This document shows positions 20,900 to 31,900 of a DNA stretch of 64,000 bases, piece after piece. Origin of the DNA: Nectonema munidae (Eukaryota > Nematomorpha > Nectonematoida > Nectonematidae). The notes under the pieces were generated by a model. It ran no database searches, was not told where the DNA came from, and saw only the letters and a list, made by a program, of their open reading frames with translations. Location: contig JAUIRK010000883.1 of the NCBI GenBank assembly GCA_030549495.1, forward strand, positions 739,501 through 803,500. The letters run 5' to 3'. A program made the position numbers and the translations under genes. Numbering within the stretch: the first letter of the stretch is position 1; each line of letters opens with the position of its first letter.

Positions 20900-21600
20900 T
20901 GATAATAATAATTCAACACATTCTTGCAGCCTAATTGCGAAAACTAGATCCTGGAATGAACTGAGTATCATAATTAGAAAAAAAATAAAAATATATTTTA
21001 TTTAAAATATGAAAGTATGTTTGTGGGATAATTTTCAGACATGCATCACTAATTCTATTTGCACTATGACACTTTTTTCACATTTATGGTCAAAACTTAG
21101 CCAATAAAATGGTATCAGCATGGTCAAATTTAAAAATATTTTACTTAAACTGTGAATAAATGTTCTTAAGAAAATTTTCAGACGAACCTAACAAATTTGA
21201 TTGTCATTTTCCTATCCTACTTACAAAAACAGAGTCCAAAAATTAAAGCATCATGATTGATTTAGTATAAAAATATATATTTTATTTAAAATTTGAAAAA
21301 TAATCTTGGAGAAAAACTTCAGATGTAAACCGCAAAATAAATTTCCACTTGTAGACTAAAGAAATGAAATCAGCATGATTGATTTAAAATAAAAAATTTA
21401 AAATTCGAATAATATTCTTCCACCCAAAGCAAATTTGATTGACACGTTCATAAATTTTCACACCCTAATTGCGAAAATGTCTCTATAAATGAAGTCAGCT
21501 GAACCGATTTGGTATAAAAAAATTAATTTCATTTAAAATTTGAATCAATGTTTTTGTAATCAATTTTACATCAGTCAAAATTTTGATTGACATTTGCTAC
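20900..21600 (+). repeat. Degenerate tandem repeat, about 120-155 bp units, about five copies
   Basis: The landmark GATTTAGTATAAAAATATAT-like segment recurs near 20967, 21121, 21259, 21386 and 21508. Each is followed by ATTTAAAATTTGAA-like sequence and then CAAATTTGATTGACAT and AATTGCGAAAA. Unit spacing shrinks from about 154 to 122 bp. A further unit lies in reverse orientation at about 24190-24365. Confidence 0.65.
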
Positions 21601-22338
21601 AAAGTTGCTATGCTTATGGGAAAAGTATGTGTATATAATTGTTGGAGGAAATGGCGTATCCAAAAATTGATGAATTCTTTACATTCAAACTCTACAATGA
21701 AAATGGAAGTTAAATACAGAGGATTGAAGAGAACTGGAGTGTCATACATAAATATCCCAGATTTTATCTTCCTTTTACGCATTTACAACATATGTGTTTA
21801 TCATATCTCTTGTTCACATCGTTATCTTTGATTGGTGGAATGGTCATAAGGAAACGCTCTATTTGGAGCGTATAGCAATCCCTGTATATGGAGATTTCGG
21901 GCGATCCCTTATATTTAATTACACTGGATTTCAAAAGCATAAAAATAAATATATAAAAAAAAGTTAATATTTTTTTATAATAAAAAATATATATAATAAC
22001 TTTCAAAGAAGCCAATTTTTTATGCATATATCATCTTACTGACTAAAAATGGAAAAAGAAATTCAAATTTTTGACGTACAAGGCTAAGATCATCTCTCCT
22101 CAGTCTTATTCACATTGAAAACTGATTGCTCTCCTCCTCTTTATACAACCTTTTTGGCAATGTGAATATATGGAGAAAGAACTGAGAGAAATTATGTCAG
22201 CAATCACTCTCCTATATCTTTTGCGAAAGTACAATGAACTATTGGATTAGAAAATTGTGTTTTTTTACAAATTGTATAGCAAAATTTGAAAATATTAAAT
22301 ATTTAATTCAAAACAAAAATTTTTACTCAGAAAGCATT
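21601..22338. other. Unassigned stretch
   Basis: Overlapping open frames on both strands (21583-21831 + and 21597-21782 -) suggest neither is certain. No recognised homology. Confidence 0.3.
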
Positions 22339-22472
22339 TTAACTCAGTCACAATGTTCCCATTTGGGAACATAAGTAATTTCATCTTCGTCTGCTTTTTT
22401 CAATGACTTTGAATATAAATCGTCTGCGTTATTTTAAATATCGTCTGATTTCTATGGTACTTAATGGGTTAA
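22339..22472 (-). mobile_element. piggyBac-type MITE, family M1, left end decayed
   Basis: TTAA at 22339-22342 and 22469-22472. The right end GGTACTTAATGGG is intact while the left (CTCAGTCACAATG) has diverged. Palindrome GTTCCCATTTGGGAAC and three module copies remain. Confidence 0.8.
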
Positions 22473-23198
22473 GGCCAAAATCTATATTATTCAAATTTAT
22501 GCAAATTGAATATGTTAATTATTTTTTCAATGTATCCAACTTAATTTTTATAAAATTAGAAAATTGTTTTAAAACAATTTAAGATACCTTAGAAAACGCA
22601 TTTGAGTTAAAAATGTTTAAATTTTACACCTCTTCAAGTCTGTACCAGAAGAAATGTATAAAAATCATCGCATAATTGAAACAAGTTAGAAAATTTAGCT
22701 TCCGCCAAGGACGCAATCAGAAATTTTTGAAGAATGCGGTTAAAACTAAAAGATTTTTGCTATCATTAAAAGACCTTAAAATAAATATTTTCTTAAAGTT
22801 AAAAAAAAAATTTTTTTTTTAAATTTTATTAAAAAGTTCAAAAATTTATAACATACGGTTATCTGACGGGGGAGGGGGTTAAAAGTGCGCCCTTGCTCCC
22901 CCTGCACGCTTGGCTTCAGCACACCAAACAATTTTATACACTAACGAACTTATAACCCATTACTGCTTGAAAATTGTTTTTTCAGCTTAAAACCCTGATT
23001 TTCCTCATTTGAACATTAAAAAAAGACATATTTTTTGACGTACACTATTATTTGTTTGTGATTGATGATTATACCTTATACTAGTATTTCGCATATAGTT
23101 AATTTTGTAATAATTTAGGGAAAGTAGTTAAAATTAACTTTTTTGAAAAGTCTCAGATGGAAAATAATTTAACCCCCCCCCTCCATCCTGGGATTTAC
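22473..23198. other. Unassigned stretch with G-rich patch
   Basis: A GGGGGAGGGGG patch and CCCCTGCACGC at about 22868-22912 look like the GC-rich end of a hAT MITE, but no matching partner end was found. Confidence 0.35.
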
Positions 23199-23952
23199 TA
23201 TGCACCCAGGCCCGTAGTTAGGACTTTTCAATTGGGAGGGCTGGAAAAATTTTTAGGGGGGGGGCTAAAAAGAAATCATCTTAGAGAAATCCTTTGTTTC
23301 GTTCATTTGTTTTTTTCCAGTTAGAAAAGCCATTCAAAGTGAAAGCTGTGTCTCTTTGATTAATTTTGGCAAAAAGTCTACAGGGAAAGCAAAAAGCAGC
23401 GTCTTTCATGACTGAGTATTCAAGCCAAGAATATAAATTGTACCAGTTTTTCTGAAATGAACGTGAATTGAAATTTTTTGGAAAATTTATAATTTTTACA
23501 GGATCTACTGTCTTTATTCAAATCAGTGATACTATTATCTTCAACATAATTTTCACAACATACTTCTTGATGTTCTTCTCGAAACTTTTTGGCAAGAAGA
23601 GAATCAACAATTAATTGTTGATTTAAACTTAAAGCAGGAAGAAAACTGAGAAATTTTTTTTTCAATTTTTGTTTAAATATAAAAATACTTTTAATATATG
23701 AAATTTAAAAAACCGCTTGTAGCCATTGCAAAACTGTGACAAAAAAAGATAGTTTTTTAATTAAAAAAGACGTGAATAAAAGGTAAATAATATTGGATAA
23801 AACCTTAAATACAGTCAGATGTCGCATTGGACAGGGTCATAAAATAAAGGTAAAAATCCTATGCTATGAAAACAAAGTTGAAGAAGAAATATATAAGGGG
23901 GGCTTTCTATCTTAGCCCCCTTGCCCTCTCTGTCTACAGGCCTGTATGCACC
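23199..23952 (-). mobile_element. Internally deleted hAT transposon with perfect 8-bp target duplication
   Basis: Element 23207-23944 starts CAGGCCCGTAG and ends CTACAGGCCTG, short terminal inverted repeats of hAT type. Both sides carry TATGCACC (23199-23206 and 23945-23952), a perfect 8-bp target duplication. On the minus strand at about 23470-23310 it encodes NWYNLYSWLEYSVMKDAAFC and FPCRLFAK, the TTF-type zinc-finger region at the N-terminus of ZMYM/hAT-type transposases. Upstream is a 3' part of the same frame block (23665-23420). The catalytic core is missing, so it is non-autonomous, and it is recent given the perfect duplication. Confidence 0.9.
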
Positions 23953-24129
23953 CCACGACCCTTCTGGAACTCCCGTGAAACATATAAATGAAATCAGTTT
24001 TTCTCCCTCCCTCACTTAGAGTCTGACGAGGGCGCTGACTAACATAACGTTTCTCTATTATGATTAATATTTTAACCGTATCAGTGAGAGGGGAGGGGGG
24101 TTTAGCCATTATTGGCTGAATTATATGCC

Positions 24130-24365
24130 TTCAAACTTCACCACTTTTGAGAAAATTTCTAACGGAATCTTTTGAAACTATTTTATGACTTTCTCCTCTA
24201 AAAAAGTGTCAATCAAAATCAAATGAACATTTTTTTCAACAAAATTTTAATATTCTAATGTCTATAACTATAATAACTTAGTGTTCATGTAAACTTTCAT
24301 TCAAATTTTAAATAAACTCGATTTTTTATACCAAATTGTTTCACTTCTGGACTCATTTTTGCAAT
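24130..24365 (-). repeat. Reverse-oriented unit of the 20.9-21.6 kb tandem repeat
   Basis: On the minus strand: CAATTTGGTATAAAAAATCG, then ATTTAAAATTTGAATG and CATTTGATTTTGATTGACAC, the landmarks of the tandem array at 20900-21600. Confidence 0.55.
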
Positions 24366-25094
24366 TACTCACTGGTGACATAAGATACTTTACGTTTCGA
24401 AATTACAAAAACAGTAAGATTACCATTTTGTAATAAAGCATTTCGAGTTTTGTTAACATTTCGCTTTTACCTTTTTTTTATTATCGAACTTTGAAAATTT
24501 GATTTAATTTTTTCTTACGCAACCATGTTCTTTAAACTTTAAAGAGTGTTATTAAAAAATGATTCAAATAAAAAAATTAATATCATATTGGAAGCCTTTT
24601 TTCACAAGGCCAAAAACTTCAAGCGAATCTTTTTGCTTTGATTCGTGTATGTTGCACGTTTCAAAATTTTTTGTACAAATTTCAATATACGTTTCTTTAT
24701 TTAACCACTTTACGCGTTACCAACGAAATGAAGTTAAAAATTCGAAATTACTCCCTTTTGCAATAACTTATTATGCTGTATTTCATTCATCATTCCAGTT
24801 CTCCTGTTTTCACTTTCTGCAAATACGTATTTGACATGCAAGTTAGTTTGATGACTTTGAGTGTTCGTGAATTGTGCTTTTATGTTTCGGCAAACGTCAC
24901 TAAGCAAACTTTTCTCAAAACCAAAGTCAATATCCAAAGCAAAACCCTTGCGAAAACAAGAGTTTCACTCAATAACATAAAAGAGAAATAGTAGCAATGA
25001 CGCGACCCGTAAAACCTCAAGAATCTAAAGAAGAAGAAGATACGTAATCCCCATAACTGATTTTCCTTTCTTCTTAAACCGTAGATTTTTTCTT
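24366..25094. other. Unassigned stretch with overlapping frames
   Basis: Frames open at 24559-24834 and 24773-24991 (+) and 24734-24937 (-) overlap; no family recognised. Base composition is a little more balanced than around it, so a diverged coding remnant is possible. Confidence 0.3.
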
Positions 25095-25290
25095 AACAAA
25101 TTAGTTTTAAAAAGCTTTTTAATTATTTTCTTTATTCAACACTTTCCAAATCTAATCTCTAAAAAATTGAAATTGTCTGCTTTTTTTAAAATTCATCGTG
25201 ATGAAAACGTGAGGATTTGTCTTCACATTCTTTACCTTATTTCTGCTTTCTTTTGATAAATTTTATGTACTATTCTATTTCTATTTTTAA
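25095..25290 (-). repeat. Dispersed repeat, reverse copy of 11163-11320
   Basis: Shares CAACACTTTCCAAATC, GATGAAAACGTGAG and CATTCTTTACCTTATTTC with the + strand copy at 11163-11320. Confidence 0.6.
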
Positions 25291-25804
25291 TTTTTTAAAG
25301 TTTAGTTTGATATATAGCCTGATTTTTAAAAATTAGCAAAAACTAGTGTGTCGCCTGTGAAAATAGCAGCTTTTAAAATCAGCTAACGGGCATAAATATG
25401 AGCTTGAAAAAAGTTTAAATAACTTTTTATTGCCTACACAAAAAACTAATAACGGAAAATATTTTTTACTTAAACCCACTTGAATTCATCATCTTTTTGA
25501 GTCGAATCCTTCATTTTAATCAGAATTTTTTTTATCTTGGACAGTTTATCGCTGATAACGCATCTTGTTTTTTAAGTTCTAATTCTGTTTTTATAGTCAT
25601 ACTAATTAGATAAAACTGCAGAATAGTAAAAAAGTTATTGAGGACAGGTGTAAACGCAGAATACCAAGTATCGGAAGCAGGAGGGGGGGGGGGGGGCAAA
25701 AACTAGAAAATTTATGGAAAAAAAAGTATAAATTCATTCTTCTAAGATAACTTTTACAAATTCATCAGCCATTTTCATATAAGCACCATAAAAGCGTACT
25801 TTCT
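25291..25804. other. Unassigned intronic stretch
   Basis: Contains a G run of about 17 (25682-25697). No gene recognised. Confidence 0.35.
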
Positions 25805-25934
25805 TTAACCCTTTGAGGACCAGAATTTTGAAGACTAATCGTCTGCTTTATTTTTCAATGCAATTTTATATATCTAAAGCAGACGATTTCAATTTTTTGG
25901 GACACCAGTATCCCATCGGTCCTCAAAGGGTTAA
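25805..25934 (+). mobile_element. piggyBac-type MITE, family M3 (CCCTTTGAGGACC ends)
   Basis: TTAA at 25805-25808 and 25931-25934 with perfectly complementary ends CCCTTTGAGGACC and GGTCCTCAAAGGG. The interior has ATCGTCTGC and GCAGACGAT in opposite orientation, and a stem TGGGAC...ATCCCA near the right end. It lies 65 bp upstream of the CCR4 exon at 26000. Confidence 0.85.
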
Positions 25935-25999
25935 AAAAGAATTTTAATTTTTTTTACACTTTTATTCGTTTTTCATCATGATTATCATTTTGTGTTCAG

Positions 26000-28900
26000 G
26001 AAAAAATGATTACAGCTCCTATGTTGACAAACCACCTGTCAGACAGTGGATCAGTATGAACTACGATGACATCAACACAACTCAAGGTAACCAATTTATT
26101 GAATGAATATTCAAAAAGTCAATGAATTTTACACCAATGTCTCCCCACTTTTATTTTAGCAAATCAAACAAGAAGATGAACTTGGTTATAATGAATAAAT
26201 TATGACAGATTACCTCACGTCTTTTGATCTTTTTGAGGTTTTGAGATAGTAAGTAAAAATATTAAGGCTGCGTCTAAGGGTCCAACCTCTTGAAGTTGTG
26301 AAGATATCAAAAGATGTGACAGATGAATTTTTCAAATGTCAAAAATGAAATTAGTTCACATTTTCTAAAATCTAAATCATCCTATATATTTTTTTGCATT
26401 AATAAAATTTAATTGGGATATAACCAATCAATAAATTACAAAATATTTTCACTGGCGCATTTAAAGGGGGCGTAACCGGCGTATGCCCCCCCCCCCCCTC
26501 CAAAATTACATTGCCAATTGCTTGAAATTTTTCTTGGTCTAATTCTTTTCGTAGAACTCAAATATTATGATGGCTTATGCAACTCGTTTTTTAGATTCAA
26601 TCTTTCTCTAAAGTGAGAAGTCCTAAAAAGTTTTTTATGTTTCAATCGTAGTTAAGTGTGACACTTATTAATTTTATATTATCCAATTTTTTTTGTAAAT
26701 TTATCATTTAAACACATCAAGTTTTACCACATCAATTCACTTCGCAGTTCAATGAATGAGGATCGTTTTAATGCTCTGATTCTTCTTTTTGTTTTAAAAA
26801 TTTTGATGAAGCTCAAATTTATATGCTTGAAATTTGAGTTCTAGTTTAGTAAAATCCGCCCCCTCTAATGCCAATTTCTAGATCCGATCCTGCTAATATA
26901 TGTCATTTTTGTATAAGAAACTTTAAACTAAATTTGTAAAAGTAATACAGGAATAATAAATGTATTTAATAAAAAGGAACTTTGAAATAAAGTTTGTCTC
27001 TAAGTGCCACACTTTGTTATAAAATAGGAAAATAAGTAAAATTTTTAATCCAAGTTGAAAACTTTATTAATTTTCGACCACTCTGGTCTTCTTCTCATTT
27101 AGGTTTTTCTTGTTCGCATTTAACGATTTGTATATTTATCTGAAGAAGACCAGAGTCGTCGAAAATTAATGAAGTTTTCAACTTGTTGGATTAAATGTTT
27201 TACTTATTTTTCTATTATATCCTTCAACTTTGATTCATGACGTCTCAGAAACACTTTCCTTACAATTTGGTATAAAAGTGCACCTTTAACCCTTTTGTAA
27301 CCAGAAAAATAAGATGATATTTATTAAAAAGCGAAGATTTATCTACAAAACTATTTGAAAAAGCAGAAGGTAAATTATTTATGTATCATATATGATACAC
27401 TGGTCACAAAAGGGTTAAACCAAAATATGACAGAACGTAGTATTTTATTCTCAAAAGCAGGCATCAAAAAGTGCATATATCTTGATTCAATTAAGATCTA
27501 CAGGTACTTTATAGACCAGTAATGAGCAGATGTGGCTTCCGAACCACCAATCCGCTCTTTGCTCAATCTGGTGTGGCTCTTATGAGTAAGAAGAAGAACT
27601 TTATTTGGGCAAATATTTAGAATATTACATAAGAATAGGAACTATATATATATAGAAAAAAAATTAATCATTAAAATTAAAAGTTTTAAATTAATTAAAA
27701 ATTTTAATTAGTTTAAAAAATTGGATAAAGTGCGTTTCCAAAGATTTGTTCAAACCGCTATATTTTTTTCAAACATGAATAAAGTCTTATCTTATCTTAT
27801 AGGGGCATCTAAGTAACAACGGAAAAAGAAAGGTCATTAACCCATTTAAGGCCAAGCAAAGCAGACGATATCTAAAAAACGCAGACGATTTATATTCAAA
27901 GTCATTGAAAAAAGCAGATGAAATTACTTATGTTCCAAAATAGGAACATTGGCCGTAAATGGGTTTGCTCTCTAAACTATTTTTTGGTATTGACCAGTTC
28001 GAAAAGATTTTTTAACCCGATTCCTTCGTCAAAGAACTCATTTTCTCAAGAATACAGAAAACACATTGTTGAAAATGATGATTTATCTTTTTTGTTGTGC
28101 TGAGGGATTCTTTGTTTGAAATTAAGAAAGTAAACCAAAAAAAAGTAAAGTTTCAAACAAATTTATTGAAATAAAAAGAAATTTTGGACTCCACAAGTCC
28201 CCATCAAGTTGAAGTACTGAATATAGAAGATGTAAATGCTTTGAATGAAAGGTTATATTAAAAAAAATTTTTTTTGTTTGAAAATGACAAACTTTCTGTA
28301 GGACCCTAAATAAGTAAATATCAAAACATAAAGCTTATATAAAAAAAGTAATAACAATCTAAATAATTATTAATTATTTTACTTAAGATTACCTATAGCT
28401 TTTCGTCAAGACCACCCAAAAATTTCTTATTTTTAGTCGGGTGAGCTTTGGAAAATATGCTCTAATTCCAATTTTTATAAATATAAATGTCTTTTTAAGA
28501 ACCCAAAAAAGTAAACTATTCTAAGCATTTTTGATGAAAAGAAAAGGTTAATATAGCGTACTGAATTTGTAACAATTTGATGTATCATACGTGAATAAAA
28601 AAACTTTGAGAAATGAGAAAATTTGATTTATTTCTTGATTTGTCAATTTTTTTAAAGAATGTTAGAAAGATATTATGCCTTTTCTTAAGTTTCACAAAAA
28701 CCGCTTATACCACAACACTCAGTATAAACATTTAAAATATATTGTTTTTCTATTTAAAAAAAATTGCTCATATCAGACATATATAATTAACATTGAGTAA
28801 TCGCATTCTTGTTAGTGAAAAAACCCTCTCACGATTGGATTTCGTGAGTAAACAATATAGCATTGCAAGACTCCGTTGCAATTCATGTCTTAATTTTTTA

Positions 28901-31900
28901 AAATAGAGATGCACTGATTTATTCAATTATAATAATAATAATCTATCTATATCACAGATCTCTTCAAACCACAATTCCCATTTCTTCATAACCTATCTCT
29001 TGGGCGATGTTTGCATCTTTTTTTTGGTACTTTGTTCAATTATGCAGACATTGTGCAAACAACTCTCACTTACTCCAAAATTGCCTAATGACCTCAGCTT
29101 TTCTTTCTTTAGACAAATTCACAGTTCTTACATACAACGTCTTGAGTGAAAGATACGCCAACTCTAAAATGTACTATTACTGTCCAAAATGGGCGCTAAA
29201 ATGGAATTACAGAAAGTGGTTGATTTTGAAGGAAATCTTGACTCGCAAAGCGGACATCATCTGTCTTCAAGTATGTGTTTGCTTCTTTTTCAATGGAAAT
29301 TGCTTTTGTTGAGTTGTTTGAAGCAATCCTTGCATATCAGTGTATTCACTACTTTGTTCATATTCTTGTATTTTTGTTCTTACCTCTCATCTCCTCTTTC
29401 AACGGATAAAAATTTTGTTCGTATCCCAGCTTCTTCGTTATTACGAAATTTTCAAAAAATTGGCTGTATATTTGTTATAGACGCTCTCTTAGTGCACTGT
29501 TAAAATCTCAAAAAACAAAATGCTGAAAACCCTGGCGTAAAACTACCGGGGAGATATCATGGAGTTTCTGAAGCCGTTGCATAAAACATTCATTAATAAG
29601 CTTTAAATAAAATAAAATTCTTGGTTAAGTTTTCTAGGATATTTGTTCGTTGAATTTTCATTGGACTATTCAAATGTATTCCTCAATTTGCATACTAGTT
29701 GATTGACAAGTCCTCAACCAATTTCTAAATGGACTTTGATGTATAAAATTTTTGAAACCTATTGTATGGGTTGGGATTAGTGTAGAATTAGCTTAGTGGT
29801 AGTATTAGTGTTAGGGTTGAGGTTGGATTTAGGGTTAGCGCAATTGTACATACATACGAATATATACATATACATATACATTTTTTGACATTCTTGTTTT
29901 ATACTATTTTTAGTTCTATTTTATCATTTTGTAATTTTATTCTCATCTTTTGAAATAAAGTTAAAAGTCAATTAAAAATATTGCGAAATTAAAGTTTAAA
30001 TTGTATGTAAATGAAAAAAGTTTAAAAAAAATAAAAATTTGTAATAATTTAATTGCTAATTCTTTGTAAAAAATTTAAAAAATTTTAAATGAAAATAATG
30101 TTAAAATATTAAAAAAAAAAAATAATAATAATAATGACAAATGTCAAAAAACTATAAACACAATAAAATCAAAAAATTTTACTCTGATAGAATTACAAAA
30201 AGACAAAATAGAATCGCAAAAAGACAAAGTAAAACTAAAAATGGTATATTCTGCACAAAAAATATCTAGACATACATACAGTCACGTACATACATACAGT
30301 CACAAACATACTATATAGTCACTAGACATACATACAGTCACAGCTATGGGGCACTTAAAGCCGGGCCCCTCCATCTAAGTTATGGGCCCTACCATCAAAA
30401 ATTGAATTTACAAATTAAAATGAAATAATGAATTAACTTTTGACTCTGGGCTTATACTAACAATATAAAGCAAATAAAATCAAAATAGAGAAAAATTATT
30501 GATATCATAGACCGCAACGATCAAGCTGTTAATTTTGTAAGATGGATCTTCTACCTGTAATAAGAAAGCAAATTTACAATAAAAAATATCTCTTTGCTAT
30601 GAGAAACGAAGATAAGAAATATTAACCATGATAAAATCTAAAACCTTAACAAAGAAATATGACACAAGTAGAGAAAAGAGCTTATAAACACAAAGAGAAG
30701 AGTTGTTATGAGCAGCATTTGATGCTTTAATTTTAGACAAGGCCAGTAGGTAAGCATGTATATTAGTGCCCCATTTGGCCCCTCCAAATATAAATTTCGG
30801 GCTACGTTACTGCACATAGATACATACATACGAATACATACATAATACATGCATATTGATATAGACACCCATACACTGAAATACTAAAGTCTCAAAAACA
30901 GCGGTATAGGCGAATATTCTGGCAAAAAGTATTCAGAATTGAAGCTCATAAGCGATTTGATATAATTTTTTATCCAACGGAGAAAGTAAATTGCATAGAA
31001 TTTTTTTACTTTTTTATATTATTTTTTCAGGAAGTAGAAGGGGAAGAATTTAGAAATTTCTTTGAACCCGAATTAAGGAAGAAAAACTATGGCGCTGTTT
31101 TCAAAGCGAAGCAAAGAATAGCTGCGTGTGATGGTCAACAAATGTCCCTCTACCCTGTAGATGGCTGTGCAATATTTTTCACTCTTTCCAAGTATATCCT
31201 TTGATATATCAAATGCCTTCTAATGCAGGAAACACAACTTCCATCGAAGTAGGAGGTTGCTGAAGTTCGAATCCAAGATCTATGAGCTTCTAAGTCCCAT
31301 TCCAGACAAGCGGAATTTTTTAATTAGCATGCCATGCGGTGCGGACTCTAAAAATGCAATTTAGGAATGGCGAACATACATACTTATATTTAGTAAACAC
31401 ATCGCAGAATATAGGCACTTGATTTGACCCGGGGTCTCTAAGAATTGTGGGGCCAAATAGATAAGCGATAGCGGTGCCCTAATCTACAAGTGTAAAAATG
31501 ATTACTTTTTGACTTATCAACAATTAATTAACATAAAAACTCAAATAAATTGGTTTAATAACCCATTTCATCCCAGAAAAAGCAGAAGTGATTAACCAAG
31601 AAATCGTTCTTATCTTATGGGTATAGATTGAGTTTAATTTAAGTTAAGGCTTAACTTATTTACAACGTGTGTCATATCCATTTTTCAAGAAAGACGATTA
31701 GCCCGTCTTTTAACTTTTGCTTCTTTTTAAATTTGTGCTAATACCACTGAATTCAATTTAGATTCACCTTAATCGAAGAAAAGCTCATAAATTTATCCCT
31801 TAAACCCAGGAAAAAGAGTAGAAGAAAGGAGGATGAAGATTCGCAAAACAGCAAAGATTTGTACTTCTTACAAAAAGCACAGTCCTTGGAGAACATAGCA

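Noticed and set aside
29007-29503. Open frames around the CCR4 exon as separate proteins
   Set aside because: Only the part 29113-29270 matches CCR4 and is bounded by splice sites. The rest is intron read-through, and the overlapping frame is a shadow.
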